From an uncultured Sulfitobacter sp. (lineage in GTDB: Bacteria; Pseudomonadota; Alphaproteobacteria; Rhodobacterales; Rhodobacteraceae): 64,000 bases of DNA. The DNA lies in NCBI RefSeq assembly GCF_947502895.1, contig NZ_CANNBM010000001.1, positions 1,364,001 to 1,428,000 on the forward strand. Direction: 5' to 3'. Below the pieces are notes generated by a model that searched no databases, had not been told where the DNA came from, and saw only the letters and a program-made list of their open reading frames with translations. The translations under genes and the position numbers were made by a program. Each line of letters begins with the position of its first letter. Positions within the stretch are counted from its first letter, which is position 1. This document shows positions 16,086 through 24,395 of this stretch, piece by piece.

Positions 16086-17186
16086 CTATGCGTCCAGCGC
16101 GCGGCAATCTTCGGGCAACCAGCCGATTTCGATCTGGGTGCCGGGCGTCAGGCGGTCCTGATCAGGCGCGTTACGTGTTTTGACAACAAAGTCGTCGCGT
16201 CCGGCAACCCGCAGACGCGTGCGGAAAATGTCACCCATATAGATGAACTCCAGCACTTCTGCTTTGAGGGTAAAGGCCCCTTCCTGCATCCGCTCTTTGT
16301 TATATTCCACCCGCTCGGGACGGATAGAGACACGGGTACGCTCGCCCGCTGTTGTCACGTTGATCGGCTTGGCCTGAATGATCTCGCCACTGTCCAGCTG
16401 GACCAGTGCAACGCCATCCTTAATCTCTTTAACTACCCCTTCGAGGGTGTTATTTTCGCCAATGAACTGCGCAACAAAGCTGTTCTCTGGCTCTTCATAG
16501 AGCTTGTCTGGCGGGGCAAGCTGCTGGATGCGGCCATCATCAAATACCGCAACGCGGTCTGACATGGTCAACGCTTCTGTCTGGTCGTGGGTCACATAGA
16601 CCACAGTAATTCCCAGATCATGTGCCAGCTTGGTAATCTCGAATTGCAGCGTCTCGCGCAACTGCTTGTCCAAAGCGCCCAGCGGCTCGTCCATCAAAAC
16701 CAGTTCGGGTTCAAACACCAGCGCGCGTGCCAGCGCGATCCGCTGCTGCTGACCACCAGACAACTGCGCAGGGCGGCGTCCTGCAAAATCTTGCATCTGC
16801 ACCATGCCAAGCGCGCGCATGATCTTTTCCTCGCGCACCGATTTGCCCATCTTGCGCACTTCCAGCGGGAACGAGAGGTTCTCGGCTACGGTCATATGCG
16901 GGAACAAAGCATAGTTCTGGAACACCATGCCAATGCCGCGTTTGTGCGGCGGGATGTTGTTGATCGAGACACCATCAAGACGGATATCGCCGTGGGTTGC
17001 AGTCTCAAAACCCGCTAACATCATCAGGCATGTTGTCTTGCCCGACCCCGAGGGCCCAAGCATTGTCAGAAATTCGCCCTTTGGCATGCTGAGGTTGAGG
17101 TCTTTGACGACGAGGTTCTCCCCGTCATAGCTTTTTTGTACGCGCTCAAATTCGACGAAGGCATCGGTATTCTTAGTATCGGCCAA
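16086..17186 (-). CDS. Polyamine-type ABC transporter ATP-binding protein (PotA-like)
   Basis: 366 aa. Walker A GPSGSGKTT, Q-loop in FQNYALFPHMT, signature LSGGQQQR, Walker B LVLMDEPLGALD and switch His in VYVTHDQTEAL are all present. The C-terminal half (about 240-366) is a TOBE-type regulatory domain (RVSIRPERVEY). It powers the enlarged permeases encoded downstream. A group of short palindromes lies 62-105 bp upstream of its start. The aminotransferase gene lies further upstream on the same strand. Confidence 0.92.
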   Translation of the reverse strand: MADTKNTDAFVEFERVQKSYDGENLVVKDLNLSMPKGEFLTMLGPSGSGKTTCLMMLAGFETATHGDIRLDGVSINNIPPHKRGIGMVFQNYALFPHMTVAENLSFPLEVRKMGKSVREEKIMRALGMVQMQDFAGRRPAQLSGGQQQRIALARALVFEPELVLMDEPLGALDKQLRETLQFEITKLAHDLGITVVYVTHDQTEALTMSDRVAVFDDGRIQQLAPPDKLYEEPENSFVAQFIGENNTLEGVVKEIKDGVALVQLDSGEIIQAKPINVTTAGERTRVSIRPERVEYNKERMQEGAFTLKAEVLEFIYMGDIFRTRLRVAGRDDFVVKTRNAPDQDRLTPGTQIEIGWLPEDCRALDA

Positions 17187-17216
17187 ATGTATGGCTCCCC
17201 GTGGTCTTTGTTATTC

Positions 17217-17291
17217 TCAACTTTGCACCAAACTAAACGCAGCCCGGGCAAAGTTTGCAACTGGATAAATCCAGAATCGTGCAAAAGTTGC
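17217..17291. promoter_or_regulatory. Cluster of short palindromes upstream of the PotA-like gene
   Basis: The 203-bp gap before the ATPase gene holds a perfect palindrome CTGGAT-AA-ATCCAG (17261-17274), flanked by GCAAA-G-TTTGC (17248-17258) and GCAA-AAG-TTGC (17281-17291). A third GTGCAAAGTTG element on the opposite strand covers 17218-17228. Repeated TGCAAA-type elements in front of an operon suggest a regulator binding at several sites, but no binding protein is identified. Confidence 0.45.
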
Positions 17292-17389
17292 GGATTTCGG
17301 GAAAATTAACCGATATCCAGTACAATTAAGGCGGTTTGGCTGCAGAAAGCGGCGCGAAACGAACTATTTCCGACGCCCTGCGCAGTGAC

Positions 17390-18787
17390 TCACGATGCGG
17401 GTTTCAACATATCACCGTCTTTGAGGGTCTTGTATGTCTCGTCCAGCGCCAATTTTGCACGCGTATGGAAGATTCCGATCTCCTCGGGTGTAATCACGAG
17501 CGGCGGAGAGATGATCATGCGGTCACCGACATGGCGCATCACCAGATTGTTGGCAAAACACCGCTCGCGGCAGATAAAGCCCGCAGTGCCCGCATCCATA
17601 GCGAATTTCGCGCGGGACTCTTTGTGCGGTGTCAGCGGCAGTGAGGCCATCATACCCTTCACATTAACACCGCCGACCAAGGGGTGATCGCGCAAATCTT
17701 CCAGCGCGTTATGCAGGGCAGGGGCGGCGACATTGTTTACATGGTCTATGATGTTTTCGTCTTGCAGCAAGCGCAGGTTTTCCAACGCTACGGCAGCGCA
17801 AACGGGGTGGCCAGAATAGGTGTAGCCGTGGTTGAACTCCACCGCGTTGATCACCTCGGCAATCTCGTCACATACGATTGATCCGCCAATCGGCACATAG
17901 CCAGAGCTGAGGCCCTTGGCGATTGTCATGATATGCGGCTTGATCCCCATTGTGGTGGAGCCAAACCAGTTGCCTGTACGGCCAAAGCCGCAGATAACCT
18001 CGTCCGCGATGATCAGCACACCGTATGCGTCACAGATGCGCTGGATTTCGGGCCAGTAGGTGCTGGGTGGCACAATGACACCACCAGCGCCTTGAACAGG
18101 CTCTGCAATAAACGCGGCTACCTTTTCAGGTCCCAGTTCGAGGATTTTCGCTTCCAGCTCCTGCGCACGGGCAAGGCCGAATTCTTCTGGCGTGTGATCA
18201 CCGCCTTCAGCCCACCAATCGGGCTGGCCAATGTGGTGGATACCCGGGATCGGCATGCCGCCCTGCGCGTGCATATAGCTCATCCCGCCAAGGCTGCCTG
18301 ACCCGATAGAAGAGCCGTGGTAGGCATTTTTGCGGCTGATCACATGGGATTTCTCGGGCTGGCCTTTTTCGGCCCAATACGTCCGAACCATGCGCAGATT
18401 GGTATCATTCGCTTCTGATCCGGAGCCGGCAAAGAACACATGGTTCAGCCCTTCGGGTGCCAGTTTGGCCAGCTCTGCGGCCAGCGCGATCACGGGTGTA
18501 TGCGTCGTGTTGAAAAACGTATTGTAATAGGGCAGCTCGGCCATTTGCCGTGTGGCGGCCTGCACCAGTTCGTCGCGCCCGTACCCCATGTTCACACACC
18601 ATAGACCTGCCATGGCATCCAGTATCTGATTGCCTTCGCTATCGCGCAGGTAGACGCCTTTTGCACTGGTAATTACACGCGCGCCGCGTTCGCCCAATTC
18701 GTCATTGGTGGTAAACGGGTGCATGTGGTGCGCGGCGTCCAGCGCCTGTAATTCGGCGGTGGGCAGGTGGTTTGAAACGATTGTCAT
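17390..18787 (-). CDS. Class III PLP aminotransferase (putrescine/omega-amino acid--pyruvate type)
   Basis: 465 aa from ATG 18787; the longer frame from 18835 would start inside the operator region. The fold-type I PLP site is visible as IADEVICGFGRTGNWFG, with the Schiff-base lysine in TIAKGLSSGYVPIGG; the phosphate-cup motif GSGSEANDTN precedes it. The sequence resembles the SpuC/beta-alanine--pyruvate group, which transaminates putrescine or similar terminal amines to aldehydes. Its place between two polyamine transporters supports a role in polyamine breakdown; the exact amine is an inference. Confidence 0.85.
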   Translation of the reverse strand: MTIVSNHLPTAELQALDAAHHMHPFTTNDELGERGARVITSAKGVYLRDSEGNQILDAMAGLWCVNMGYGRDELVQAATRQMAELPYYNTFFNTTHTPVIALAAELAKLAPEGLNHVFFAGSGSEANDTNLRMVRTYWAEKGQPEKSHVISRKNAYHGSSIGSGSLGGMSYMHAQGGMPIPGIHHIGQPDWWAEGGDHTPEEFGLARAQELEAKILELGPEKVAAFIAEPVQGAGGVIVPPSTYWPEIQRICDAYGVLIIADEVICGFGRTGNWFGSTTMGIKPHIMTIAKGLSSGYVPIGGSIVCDEIAEVINAVEFNHGYTYSGHPVCAAVALENLRLLQDENIIDHVNNVAAPALHNALEDLRDHPLVGGVNVKGMMASLPLTPHKESRAKFAMDAGTAGFICRERCFANNLVMRHVGDRMIISPPLVITPEEIGIFHTRAKLALDETYKTLKDGDMLKPAS

Positions 18788-18822
18788 ATAGGCCCCTATC
18801 AGGCTGGAGTGTGGCTGGCCCC

Positions 18823-18840
18823 AAAATATGATCAAATTTT
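18823..18840. promoter_or_regulatory. Palindromic operator copy 1 (polyamine region)
   Basis: AAAATATGATCAAATTTT is an 18-bp dyad with a single mismatched pair, centred on TGATCA. A near copy on the other strand is at 18950-18967. It lies 36 bp upstream of the aminotransferase start. It also partly resembles the published E. coli PuuR site (AAAATATAATGAACA), with 11 of 15 positions matching by eye; that link is speculative. Confidence 0.6.
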
Positions 18841-18949
18841 GTACAGGTCAATCAGACTGTTCAATGCAGTCCATCCGACATTGGTAAAAATTTGCGCGAA
18901 ATTCCTGTGTAACTAAGGTCAAAATGATAAATCACCTTGGCAAACACTG

Positions 18950-18967
18950 AAAATTTGATCATCTTTT
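18950..18967. promoter_or_regulatory. Palindromic operator copy 2 (polyamine region)
   Basis: Reading the minus strand gives AAAAGATGATCAAATTTT, which equals copy 1 at 17 of 18 positions. It lies 45 bp upstream of the potF start. The 13-bp core ATGATCAAATTTT is perfectly repeated in inverted orientation. The pair suggests one regulator controls both divergent operons. Confidence 0.6.
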
Positions 18968-19012
18968 CGTTGATGTCGGGAACAACCCGACCACACCCAT
19001 GGGAGTACCATA

Positions 19013-20098
19013 ATGATTAAAACACTTTTGACCGGCACCGCAGCCGTTGCCCTTATGGCAACTGCCGCCATGGCCGAAGAAGTCCGCGTGTACAACTGGT
19101 CCGATTATATCGATGAAGACCTGCTGGCAAAATTCGAGGAAGAAACAGGTATCGACCTGATCTATGATGTCTTTGACAGCAACGAGCTGTTGGAAACAAA
19201 GATGCTTGCGGGTGGCTCTGGCTATGATGTGGTTGTGCCGACGGGCACATTCCTGCAACGCCAGATCTCTGCAGGCGCGTTCCAGAAACTGGATGCGGCA
19301 CAACTGCCTAACATGGGTAACATGTGGGATATGGTGCAAAATCGCACGGCTCAGTATGACCCCGACAATGCCTATTCCATCAACTATATGTGGGGCACCA
19401 CAGGGATTGGCACAAATGTCGGAAAGGTGCAGGAGATCCTTGGTGCAGATGCGCCTATCGACTCGCTTGAGCTGGTGATGAACCCCGACAATATGTCCAA
19501 GCTGGCAGATTGCGGTGTGCATTTCCTTGATGCCCCTACCGAAATGATCCCGATGGCGCTGAAATACATCGGCCTGAACCCCGACAGTCAGGAGCCAGAG
19601 GATCTGGCCAAGGCCGAAGAGGCGCTGCTGAAAGTTCGCCCCTACATCCAGAAGTTCCACAGCTCGGAGTATATCAACGCGCTGGCGAATGGTGATATCT
19701 GTGTGGCTGTTGGTTGGTCTGGCGACATTCTTCAGGCCCGTGACCGCGCAGCCGAGGCTGAAAATGGCGTTGAAGTCGCCTATCACGCCGCCAAAGAGGG
19801 CGCGCAGATGTGGTTTGACCAGATGGCAATTCCCGTAGATGCACCAAACCCCGAAGCTGCGCATAAATTCCTGAACTTCATCATGGATGCGCAAAACATG
19901 GCGACAGCGTCGAACTATGTCTATTACGCCAACGGCAATAAGGCGTCGCAGGAATTTCTGGTCGAGGATGTGATTGGTGACAACGCAATCTATCCCGACG
20001 ACGCAACGCTGGAGAACCTGTTTACCGTGCGCCCGTATCCGCCAAAAGTGCAGCGCGTTGTAACACGCAGCTGGACCAAGGTTAAATCAGGCACATAA
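19013..20098 (+). CDS. potF: Putrescine/polyamine ABC transporter substrate-binding protein
   Basis: 361 aa. Signal peptide MIKTLLTGTAAVALMATAAMAEE. The mature start VRVYNWSDYIDEDLLAKFEEETG is the PotF/PotD hallmark, and the mid-protein YMWGTTGIGTNVGKV plus NGDICVAVGWSGDILQA match PotF. It binds polyamines in the periplasm. It heads a five-gene plus-strand unit potFGHI-oxidase and is transcribed away from the aminotransferase. A hairpin follows the stop codon at 20112-20137. Confidence 0.93.
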   Translation: MIKTLLTGTAAVALMATAAMAEEVRVYNWSDYIDEDLLAKFEEETGIDLIYDVFDSNELLETKMLAGGSGYDVVVPTGTFLQRQISAGAFQKLDAAQLPNMGNMWDMVQNRTAQYDPDNAYSINYMWGTTGIGTNVGKVQEILGADAPIDSLELVMNPDNMSKLADCGVHFLDAPTEMIPMALKYIGLNPDSQEPEDLAKAEEALLKVRPYIQKFHSSEYINALANGDICVAVGWSGDILQARDRAAEAENGVEVAYHAAKEGAQMWFDQMAIPVDAPNPEAAHKFLNFIMDAQNMATASNYVYYANGNKASQEFLVEDVIGDNAIYPDDATLENLFTVRPYPPKVQRVVTRSWTKVKSGT

Positions 20099-20111
20099 TG
20101 CCCTGACAATC

Positions 20112-20137
20112 GGGGCGGTGCCATAAGGTGCCGCCCC
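20112..20137 (+). terminator. Hairpin after potF (attenuator-like)
   Basis: GGGGCGG pairs with CCGCCCC; the stem extends inward by TGCC/GGTG (two GU pairs) around an ATAA loop. Only a weak U-rich stretch (AAATTCCTTT) follows. As in the minus-strand operon, the stem sits between the binding protein and the rest of the transporter, which fits differential expression. Confidence 0.6.
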
Positions 20138-20172
20138 AAATTCCTTTCCCGCCCACGCAAGGATTATCTGTA

Positions 20173-21300
20173 GTGAGCACAACCGTTTTCGCACCTTGGG
20201 ACAATCCCGATGAAAAGCCGCTAATCCGGTTCAAAAACGTCACCAAGCGCTTTGGCGATTTTGTGGCAATCGATGATCTGACCCAAGACATCTACGAGAA
20301 AGAGTTTTTTGCCCTGCTTGGCCCTTCAGGATGCGGCAAAACAACGATGATGCGGATGCTTGCAGGGTTCGAGACAATCACCGAAGGCACGATTGAGCTT
20401 TCGGGGCAGGACATTGCCGCTGTGCCACCCAACCAGCGCGCTGTGAACATGATGTTCCAGTCCTATGCCCTGTTCCCGCACCTTAGCGTCTACGAGAATA
20501 TCGCGTTTGGTCTGCGTCGGGACAAGCTGGCGAAAGACAAGATTGATGCCCGTGTTTCCGAGATGCTCAAACTTACGCGGTTGGAGAAATTCGCCCGCCG
20601 CAAACCACACCAGATTTCGGGTGGCCAACGACAGCGCGTGGCGCTTGCGCGCAGTCTTGCCAAAGGCCCCAAGTTGCTCTTGCTGGATGAACCGCTCGGC
20701 GCGCTGGACAAAAAGCTGCGGCAGGATACCCAGTTTGAATTGATGGACATTCAGGAGACCACAGGCACCACATTTGTCATCGTGACTCACGATCAGGAGG
20801 AAGCAATGACAGTCGCCTCCCGCGTGGCTGTGATGGACGAAGGCCGCATCATTCAGGTCGCCACACCGGGCGGTATCTACGAGGCCCCGAACTCTGTCTA
20901 TGTCGCGGATTTCATTGGTGACGTGAACATTATCAAAGGAACCGCAAAACCCGCAGATCAGGAAAAGTACTTTGTTGATTGGGGCGTCAATCAGGCCCCT
21001 ATCCTTGCTGTGTCCGAAAGGCCCTTTGCGGACGGTCAGGAGTGTTTCCTTGCCATCCGTCCCGAGAAAATCAGCATCACAAAGGACAAACCCGCCGAGG
21101 CCGAGAATGCTGTGCAAGGCAAGGTGCTGGACATCGCCTATCTGGGCAACCTCAGCACTTACCACGTAGAGTTGCCGGGTGGTCAGATTATCAAGGCGCA
21201 AACCGCAAATACGCGTCGTTTGTCGCGCCGTGATATCACATGGGAAGATCCCGTCTGGATCCGTTGGAACGCCACCGCTGGTGTATTGCTCGACAAATGA
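20173..21300 (+). CDS. potG: Polyamine ABC transporter ATP-binding protein
   Basis: 375 aa from GTG 20173, preceded by AAGGA at 20159-20163; an upstream GTG at 20128 falls inside the hairpin. Walker A GPSGCGKTT, Q-loop FQSYALFPHLS, signature SGGQRQR, Walker B LLLLDEPLGALD and switch VTHDQEEAM are intact. A TOBE domain (LAIRPEKISI) follows. It couples ATP hydrolysis to polyamine import by the PotH and PotI permeases downstream. Confidence 0.93.
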   Translation: MSTTVFAPWDNPDEKPLIRFKNVTKRFGDFVAIDDLTQDIYEKEFFALLGPSGCGKTTMMRMLAGFETITEGTIELSGQDIAAVPPNQRAVNMMFQSYALFPHLSVYENIAFGLRRDKLAKDKIDARVSEMLKLTRLEKFARRKPHQISGGQRQRVALARSLAKGPKLLLLDEPLGALDKKLRQDTQFELMDIQETTGTTFVIVTHDQEEAMTVASRVAVMDEGRIIQVATPGGIYEAPNSVYVADFIGDVNIIKGTAKPADQEKYFVDWGVNQAPILAVSERPFADGQECFLAIRPEKISITKDKPAEAENAVQGKVLDIAYLGNLSTYHVELPGGQIIKAQTANTRRLSRRDITWEDPVWIRWNATAGVLLDK

Positions 21301-21309
21301 GAGTTTCAG

Positions 21310-21324
21310 TTAACCATCTGTTAA
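21310..21324. promoter_or_regulatory. CtrA-box-like site between potG and potH
   Basis: TTAA-CCATCTG-TTAA matches the paired half-sites with 7-bp spacing of the alphaproteobacterial CtrA box (TTAA-N7-TTAA). It lies in the 79-bp gap before potH. No gene in this operon is an expected CtrA target, so it could be chance. Confidence 0.3.
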
Positions 21325-21379
21325 TAAACATATTTGTTTCGCGCGCGAAACAAGATCGCCGCATGGATGCGTACTTCTG

Positions 21380-22255
21380 ATGCGCCGCTTTGCCCTCATA
21401 ATCGTCCCGTACGCATGGCTTCTAGCGCTCTTTCTGATCCCGTTTCTGATCGTCTTCAAGATATCGCTGTCAGATACCGCGCTGGCCATCCCGCCCTATG
21501 CACCCACTATTAAAGACGGCCTTGGCGCGCTGATCCAAGGGCTCGACTTTGAGAACTTCGTGTTCCTGACCACCGATGATCTCTATTACAAAGCCTACCT
21601 GAGCAGCCTCAAGATTGCGCTTATCTCGACCGTGCTGACGCTGATGGTCGGCTACCCGATCGCTTATGCCATGGCGCGCGCGCCGCAGGAATGGCGCGCC
21701 ACGCTGATGATGTTGGTTATTCTGCCCTTTTGGACCTCGTTCCTCATCCGCGTCTACGCGTGGATCGGTATCCTCAGCAACGAGGGGCTGCTAAACCAGT
21801 TGCTCCTTTCTATCGGTCTGATCTCCGAGCCGCTTACCATCCTCAACACCAATACCGCCGTCTACATTGGCATCGTATACACCTACCTGCCCTTTATGAT
21901 CCTGCCGATCTACGCACAGCTTGACCGTATGGACGACAGCCTGATCGAGGCAGCAGAAGACCTTGGTTGCTCGCGCCTCTCGGCGTTTTGGCTGGTCACG
22001 ATTCCCCTGTCGAAAAACGGCATCATTGCGGGCTGCTTTCTGGTGTTCATCCCCGCGCTGGGCGAATTCGTGATCCCCTCGTTGCTGGGTGGTTCCGGTA
22101 CGCTGATGATCGGCAAAGTTTTGTTCGAAGAATTCTTCAACAACCGTGATTGGCCTGTGGCCTCTGCCGTGGCGGTGATTTTGCTGCTTATCCTGATCGT
22201 CCCCATCGTACTGTTCCAGCGCAACCAGCAAAAACAGGCGGAGGCGGAAACATGA
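21380..22255 (+). CDS. potH: Polyamine ABC transporter permease
   Basis: 291 aa, six predicted membrane helices. Standard PotH length and pattern: ALFLIPFLIVFKISLSD near the N-terminus, YPIAYAMARAP, LPFWTSFLIRVYAWIG, and an EAA loop (LIEAAEDLGCSRLSAFWLVTIPLS) that docks the ATPase. It forms the inner-membrane channel with PotI. The last bases overlap the potI start (ATGA). Unlike the minus-strand PotB-like permease, it has no large periplasmic insert. Confidence 0.93.
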   Translation: MRRFALIIVPYAWLLALFLIPFLIVFKISLSDTALAIPPYAPTIKDGLGALIQGLDFENFVFLTTDDLYYKAYLSSLKIALISTVLTLMVGYPIAYAMARAPQEWRATLMMLVILPFWTSFLIRVYAWIGILSNEGLLNQLLLSIGLISEPLTILNTNTAVYIGIVYTYLPFMILPIYAQLDRMDDSLIEAAEDLGCSRLSAFWLVTIPLSKNGIIAGCFLVFIPALGEFVIPSLLGGSGTLMIGKVLFEEFFNNRDWPVASAVAVILLLILIVPIVLFQRNQQKQAEAET

Positions 22256-23070
22256 AGCGCCTCAGTCCTTTCAATATTACCTCGCTGACCCTCGGGTTTG
22301 CGTTTCTCTATCTGCCGATGGTTCTGCTGGTGATCTACAGCTTTAACGAAAGCAAACTCGTCACCGTTTGGGCAGGGTTCAGCACAAAATGGTATGGCGA
22401 ACTGCTGCGCGACGAGGCGTTCCTCAATGCCGCATGGGTGACGATCAAGGTTGCTGTCATCTCCTCCACCATCGCTACCCTGCTGGGTACAATGGCAGCC
22501 TACGTGCTGGTCAATGCGGGCCGTTTCTTTGGCCGTACGCTGTTTTCGGGCATGATCTATGCGCCGTTGGTCATGCCCGAGGTCATCACAGGGCTGTCGC
22601 TGTTGCTGCTGTTCATCGGCATTGGTCTGGACCGTGGTGTGCTGACAATCGTGCTGGCGCATACCACTTTTTCCATGTGTTACGTCTCTGTAGTCGTCTC
22701 TTCGCGGCTCGTCAGTTTTGACCGCTCGCTCGAGGAAGCGGCCCTAGATCTGGGGTGCAACCGTTTTGATGCCTTCCGCCTTGTGACCCTGCCCATCATT
22801 GCCCCTGCGGTGATTTCGGGCTGGTTGCTGGCCTTCACACTTAGCCTCGATGATCTGGTGATCGCCTCATTTGTGTCTGGTCCGTCCTCAACCACGCTAC
22901 CGATCAAGATATGGAGCGCGGTCCGACTTGGTGTTTCGCCCGAGATCAACGCGCTCTCTACCTTGATGATCGGTGTTGTGACTGTGGGTGTAATATCCGC
23001 TTCGCTGATCTCCAAACGCAACACAGTGCGGGCGCAGAAGGACGCACAAGCGGCCGAGCGCGGCGCGTGA
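22252..23070 (+). CDS. potI: Polyamine ABC transporter permease
   Basis: 272 aa from ATG 22252, which overlaps the potH stop (ATGA). Typical PotI start region LTLGFAFLYLPMVLLVIYSFNESK, then helices and an EAA loop (LEEAALDLGCNRFDAFRLVTLP). Normal length, in contrast to the 392-aa relative on the minus strand. The oxidase gene overlaps its stop (GTGA). Confidence 0.93.
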   Translation: MKRLSPFNITSLTLGFAFLYLPMVLLVIYSFNESKLVTVWAGFSTKWYGELLRDEAFLNAAWVTIKVAVISSTIATLLGTMAAYVLVNAGRFFGRTLFSGMIYAPLVMPEVITGLSLLLLFIGIGLDRGVLTIVLAHTTFSMCYVSVVVSSRLVSFDRSLEEAALDLGCNRFDAFRLVTLPIIAPAVISGWLLAFTLSLDDLVIASFVSGPSSTTLPIKIWSAVRLGVSPEINALSTLMIGVVTVGVISASLISKRNTVRAQKDAQAAERGA

Positions 23071-24395
23071 AACGCATTTTTGGCGCATATGCCTACGGTG
23101 ACGGCCCGCGGGCAGATTGCTGGTGGGATGAAACATCCGATAGTCTGCAATACGCGCCCTTTGCGGATACGGGTCGCACAGATGTTGCGATCATTGGGGC
23201 AGGTTTTACCGGAATATCCGCCGCCCTGCATCTGGCCCAAGCGGGCGTCAGCGTGACAGTGCTCGACGCCCAGCATGTTGGCTGGGGAGCGTCAGGACGC
23301 AATGGCGGCTTTTGTTGCTTGGGCGGTGGCATGGCTTGCGATGCCGCCCTTGACCACCGCTTTGGCAAAGCGGGGCGTATCGCCTATCACCGAACCGAAC
23401 TGGCAGCAGTCGAGATGGTCGCGCATCTGATTGAGACATATGGCATCAATGCCGACCGTCATTCGCGCGGCGAGACAGTGCTGGCCCACCGCGCAAAAGA
23501 TATTGCCGCCCTGCGTGCCCATGCCGTGACGGTAGAAGAAAACTATGGCGTGCCTCACTACCTGCATGGTGCGGATGATCTGGACGCGCTTGGAATGGGC
23601 GGACCGTTCCATGGTGGTTTGACCGTGGAGGCAGGCTTTGGCCTTAACCCCCGCAAATACATCGACGGCTTGGCGCATGCGGCGGTTCTTGCAGGGGCGC
23701 GGATATATGAAAAAAGCAGCGTCTCATCGTTGGCACAGCAGCAGGGGGGGACAGTTCTTGACGTGAATGGCCACTCTTTGACTGCGGATCATGTTATCAT
23801 CGCAACCAACGGCTATTCTTCGGATGATTTGCCTGACTGGCTGGCTGCACGGTATCTGCCCAGCCAGTCGAATGTGATCGTCACCCGTCCGTTGACCGAT
23901 GATGAGCTTGTGGCAGCAGGATGGACGACCGATCAGATGGTCTATGACACCCGCAATTTGCTACATTATTTCCGTCTCATGCCAGATCGCCGGTTTCTGT
24001 TCGGCATGCGGGGTGGCTTGCTCACCGGTGCGCAGGCAGAGATGCGCGCAGCGGCAAAAATCCGTCAGGATTTTGAAGCGATGTTCCCCGCATGGCGCGG
24101 CGTCGAGACAGCACATGGCTGGTCCGGGATGGTTTGTCTCGCGCGTGATATGCTGCCCTTTGTAGGTCAGGTTCCTGACCATTCCGGTTTGTGGGCTGCC
24201 CTTTGTTATCATGGAAATGGCGTTGCCATGGGAACCTACAGCGGCGCGCTGTTGGCGCAGTTGGTGCAGGGCCGCACGCCTGATATGCCGTACCCTGCGG
24301 CCATGCAAACGCCCCTGCGCCGGTTTGAGCTGGGGCGTTTTCGGCGTGCAGTCATGCCGCTTGCCTATGCAGGTCTGATGTTGGCGGACCGTTAG
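23067..24395 (+). CDS. FAD-dependent oxidoreductase (PuuB/DAO family)
   Basis: 442 aa from GTG 23067, overlapping the potI stop. It has the dinucleotide-binding start VAIIGAGFTGISAALHLAQ and a following acidic residue in VLDAQHVGWGASGRNGGF; a C-terminal FAD contact lies in GLWAALCYHGNGVAMGTYSG. It is closest in pattern to gamma-glutamylputrescine oxidase PuuB and other D-amino-acid-oxidase-like enzymes. Coupling to a polyamine importer makes oxidation of an imported amine or its glutamyl conjugate the likely role, but no glutamylpolyamine synthetase is in the window. Confidence 0.82.
   Translation: MKRIFGAYAYGDGPRADCWWDETSDSLQYAPFADTGRTDVAIIGAGFTGISAALHLAQAGVSVTVLDAQHVGWGASGRNGGFCCLGGGMACDAALDHRFGKAGRIAYHRTELAAVEMVAHLIETYGINADRHSRGETVLAHRAKDIAALRAHAVTVEENYGVPHYLHGADDLDALGMGGPFHGGLTVEAGFGLNPRKYIDGLAHAAVLAGARIYEKSSVSSLAQQQGGTVLDVNGHSLTADHVIIATNGYSSDDLPDWLAARYLPSQSNVIVTRPLTDDELVAAGWTTDQMVYDTRNLLHYFRLMPDRRFLFGMRGGLLTGAQAEMRAAAKIRQDFEAMFPAWRGVETAHGWSGMVCLARDMLPFVGQVPDHSGLWAALCYHGNGVAMGTYSGALLAQLVQGRTPDMPYPAAMQTPLRRFELGRFRRAVMPLAYAGLMLADR

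Noticed and set aside
18959..19894. 311-aa minus-strand open frame opposite potF
   Set aside because: Antisense to potF, which has a signal peptide and family motifs.
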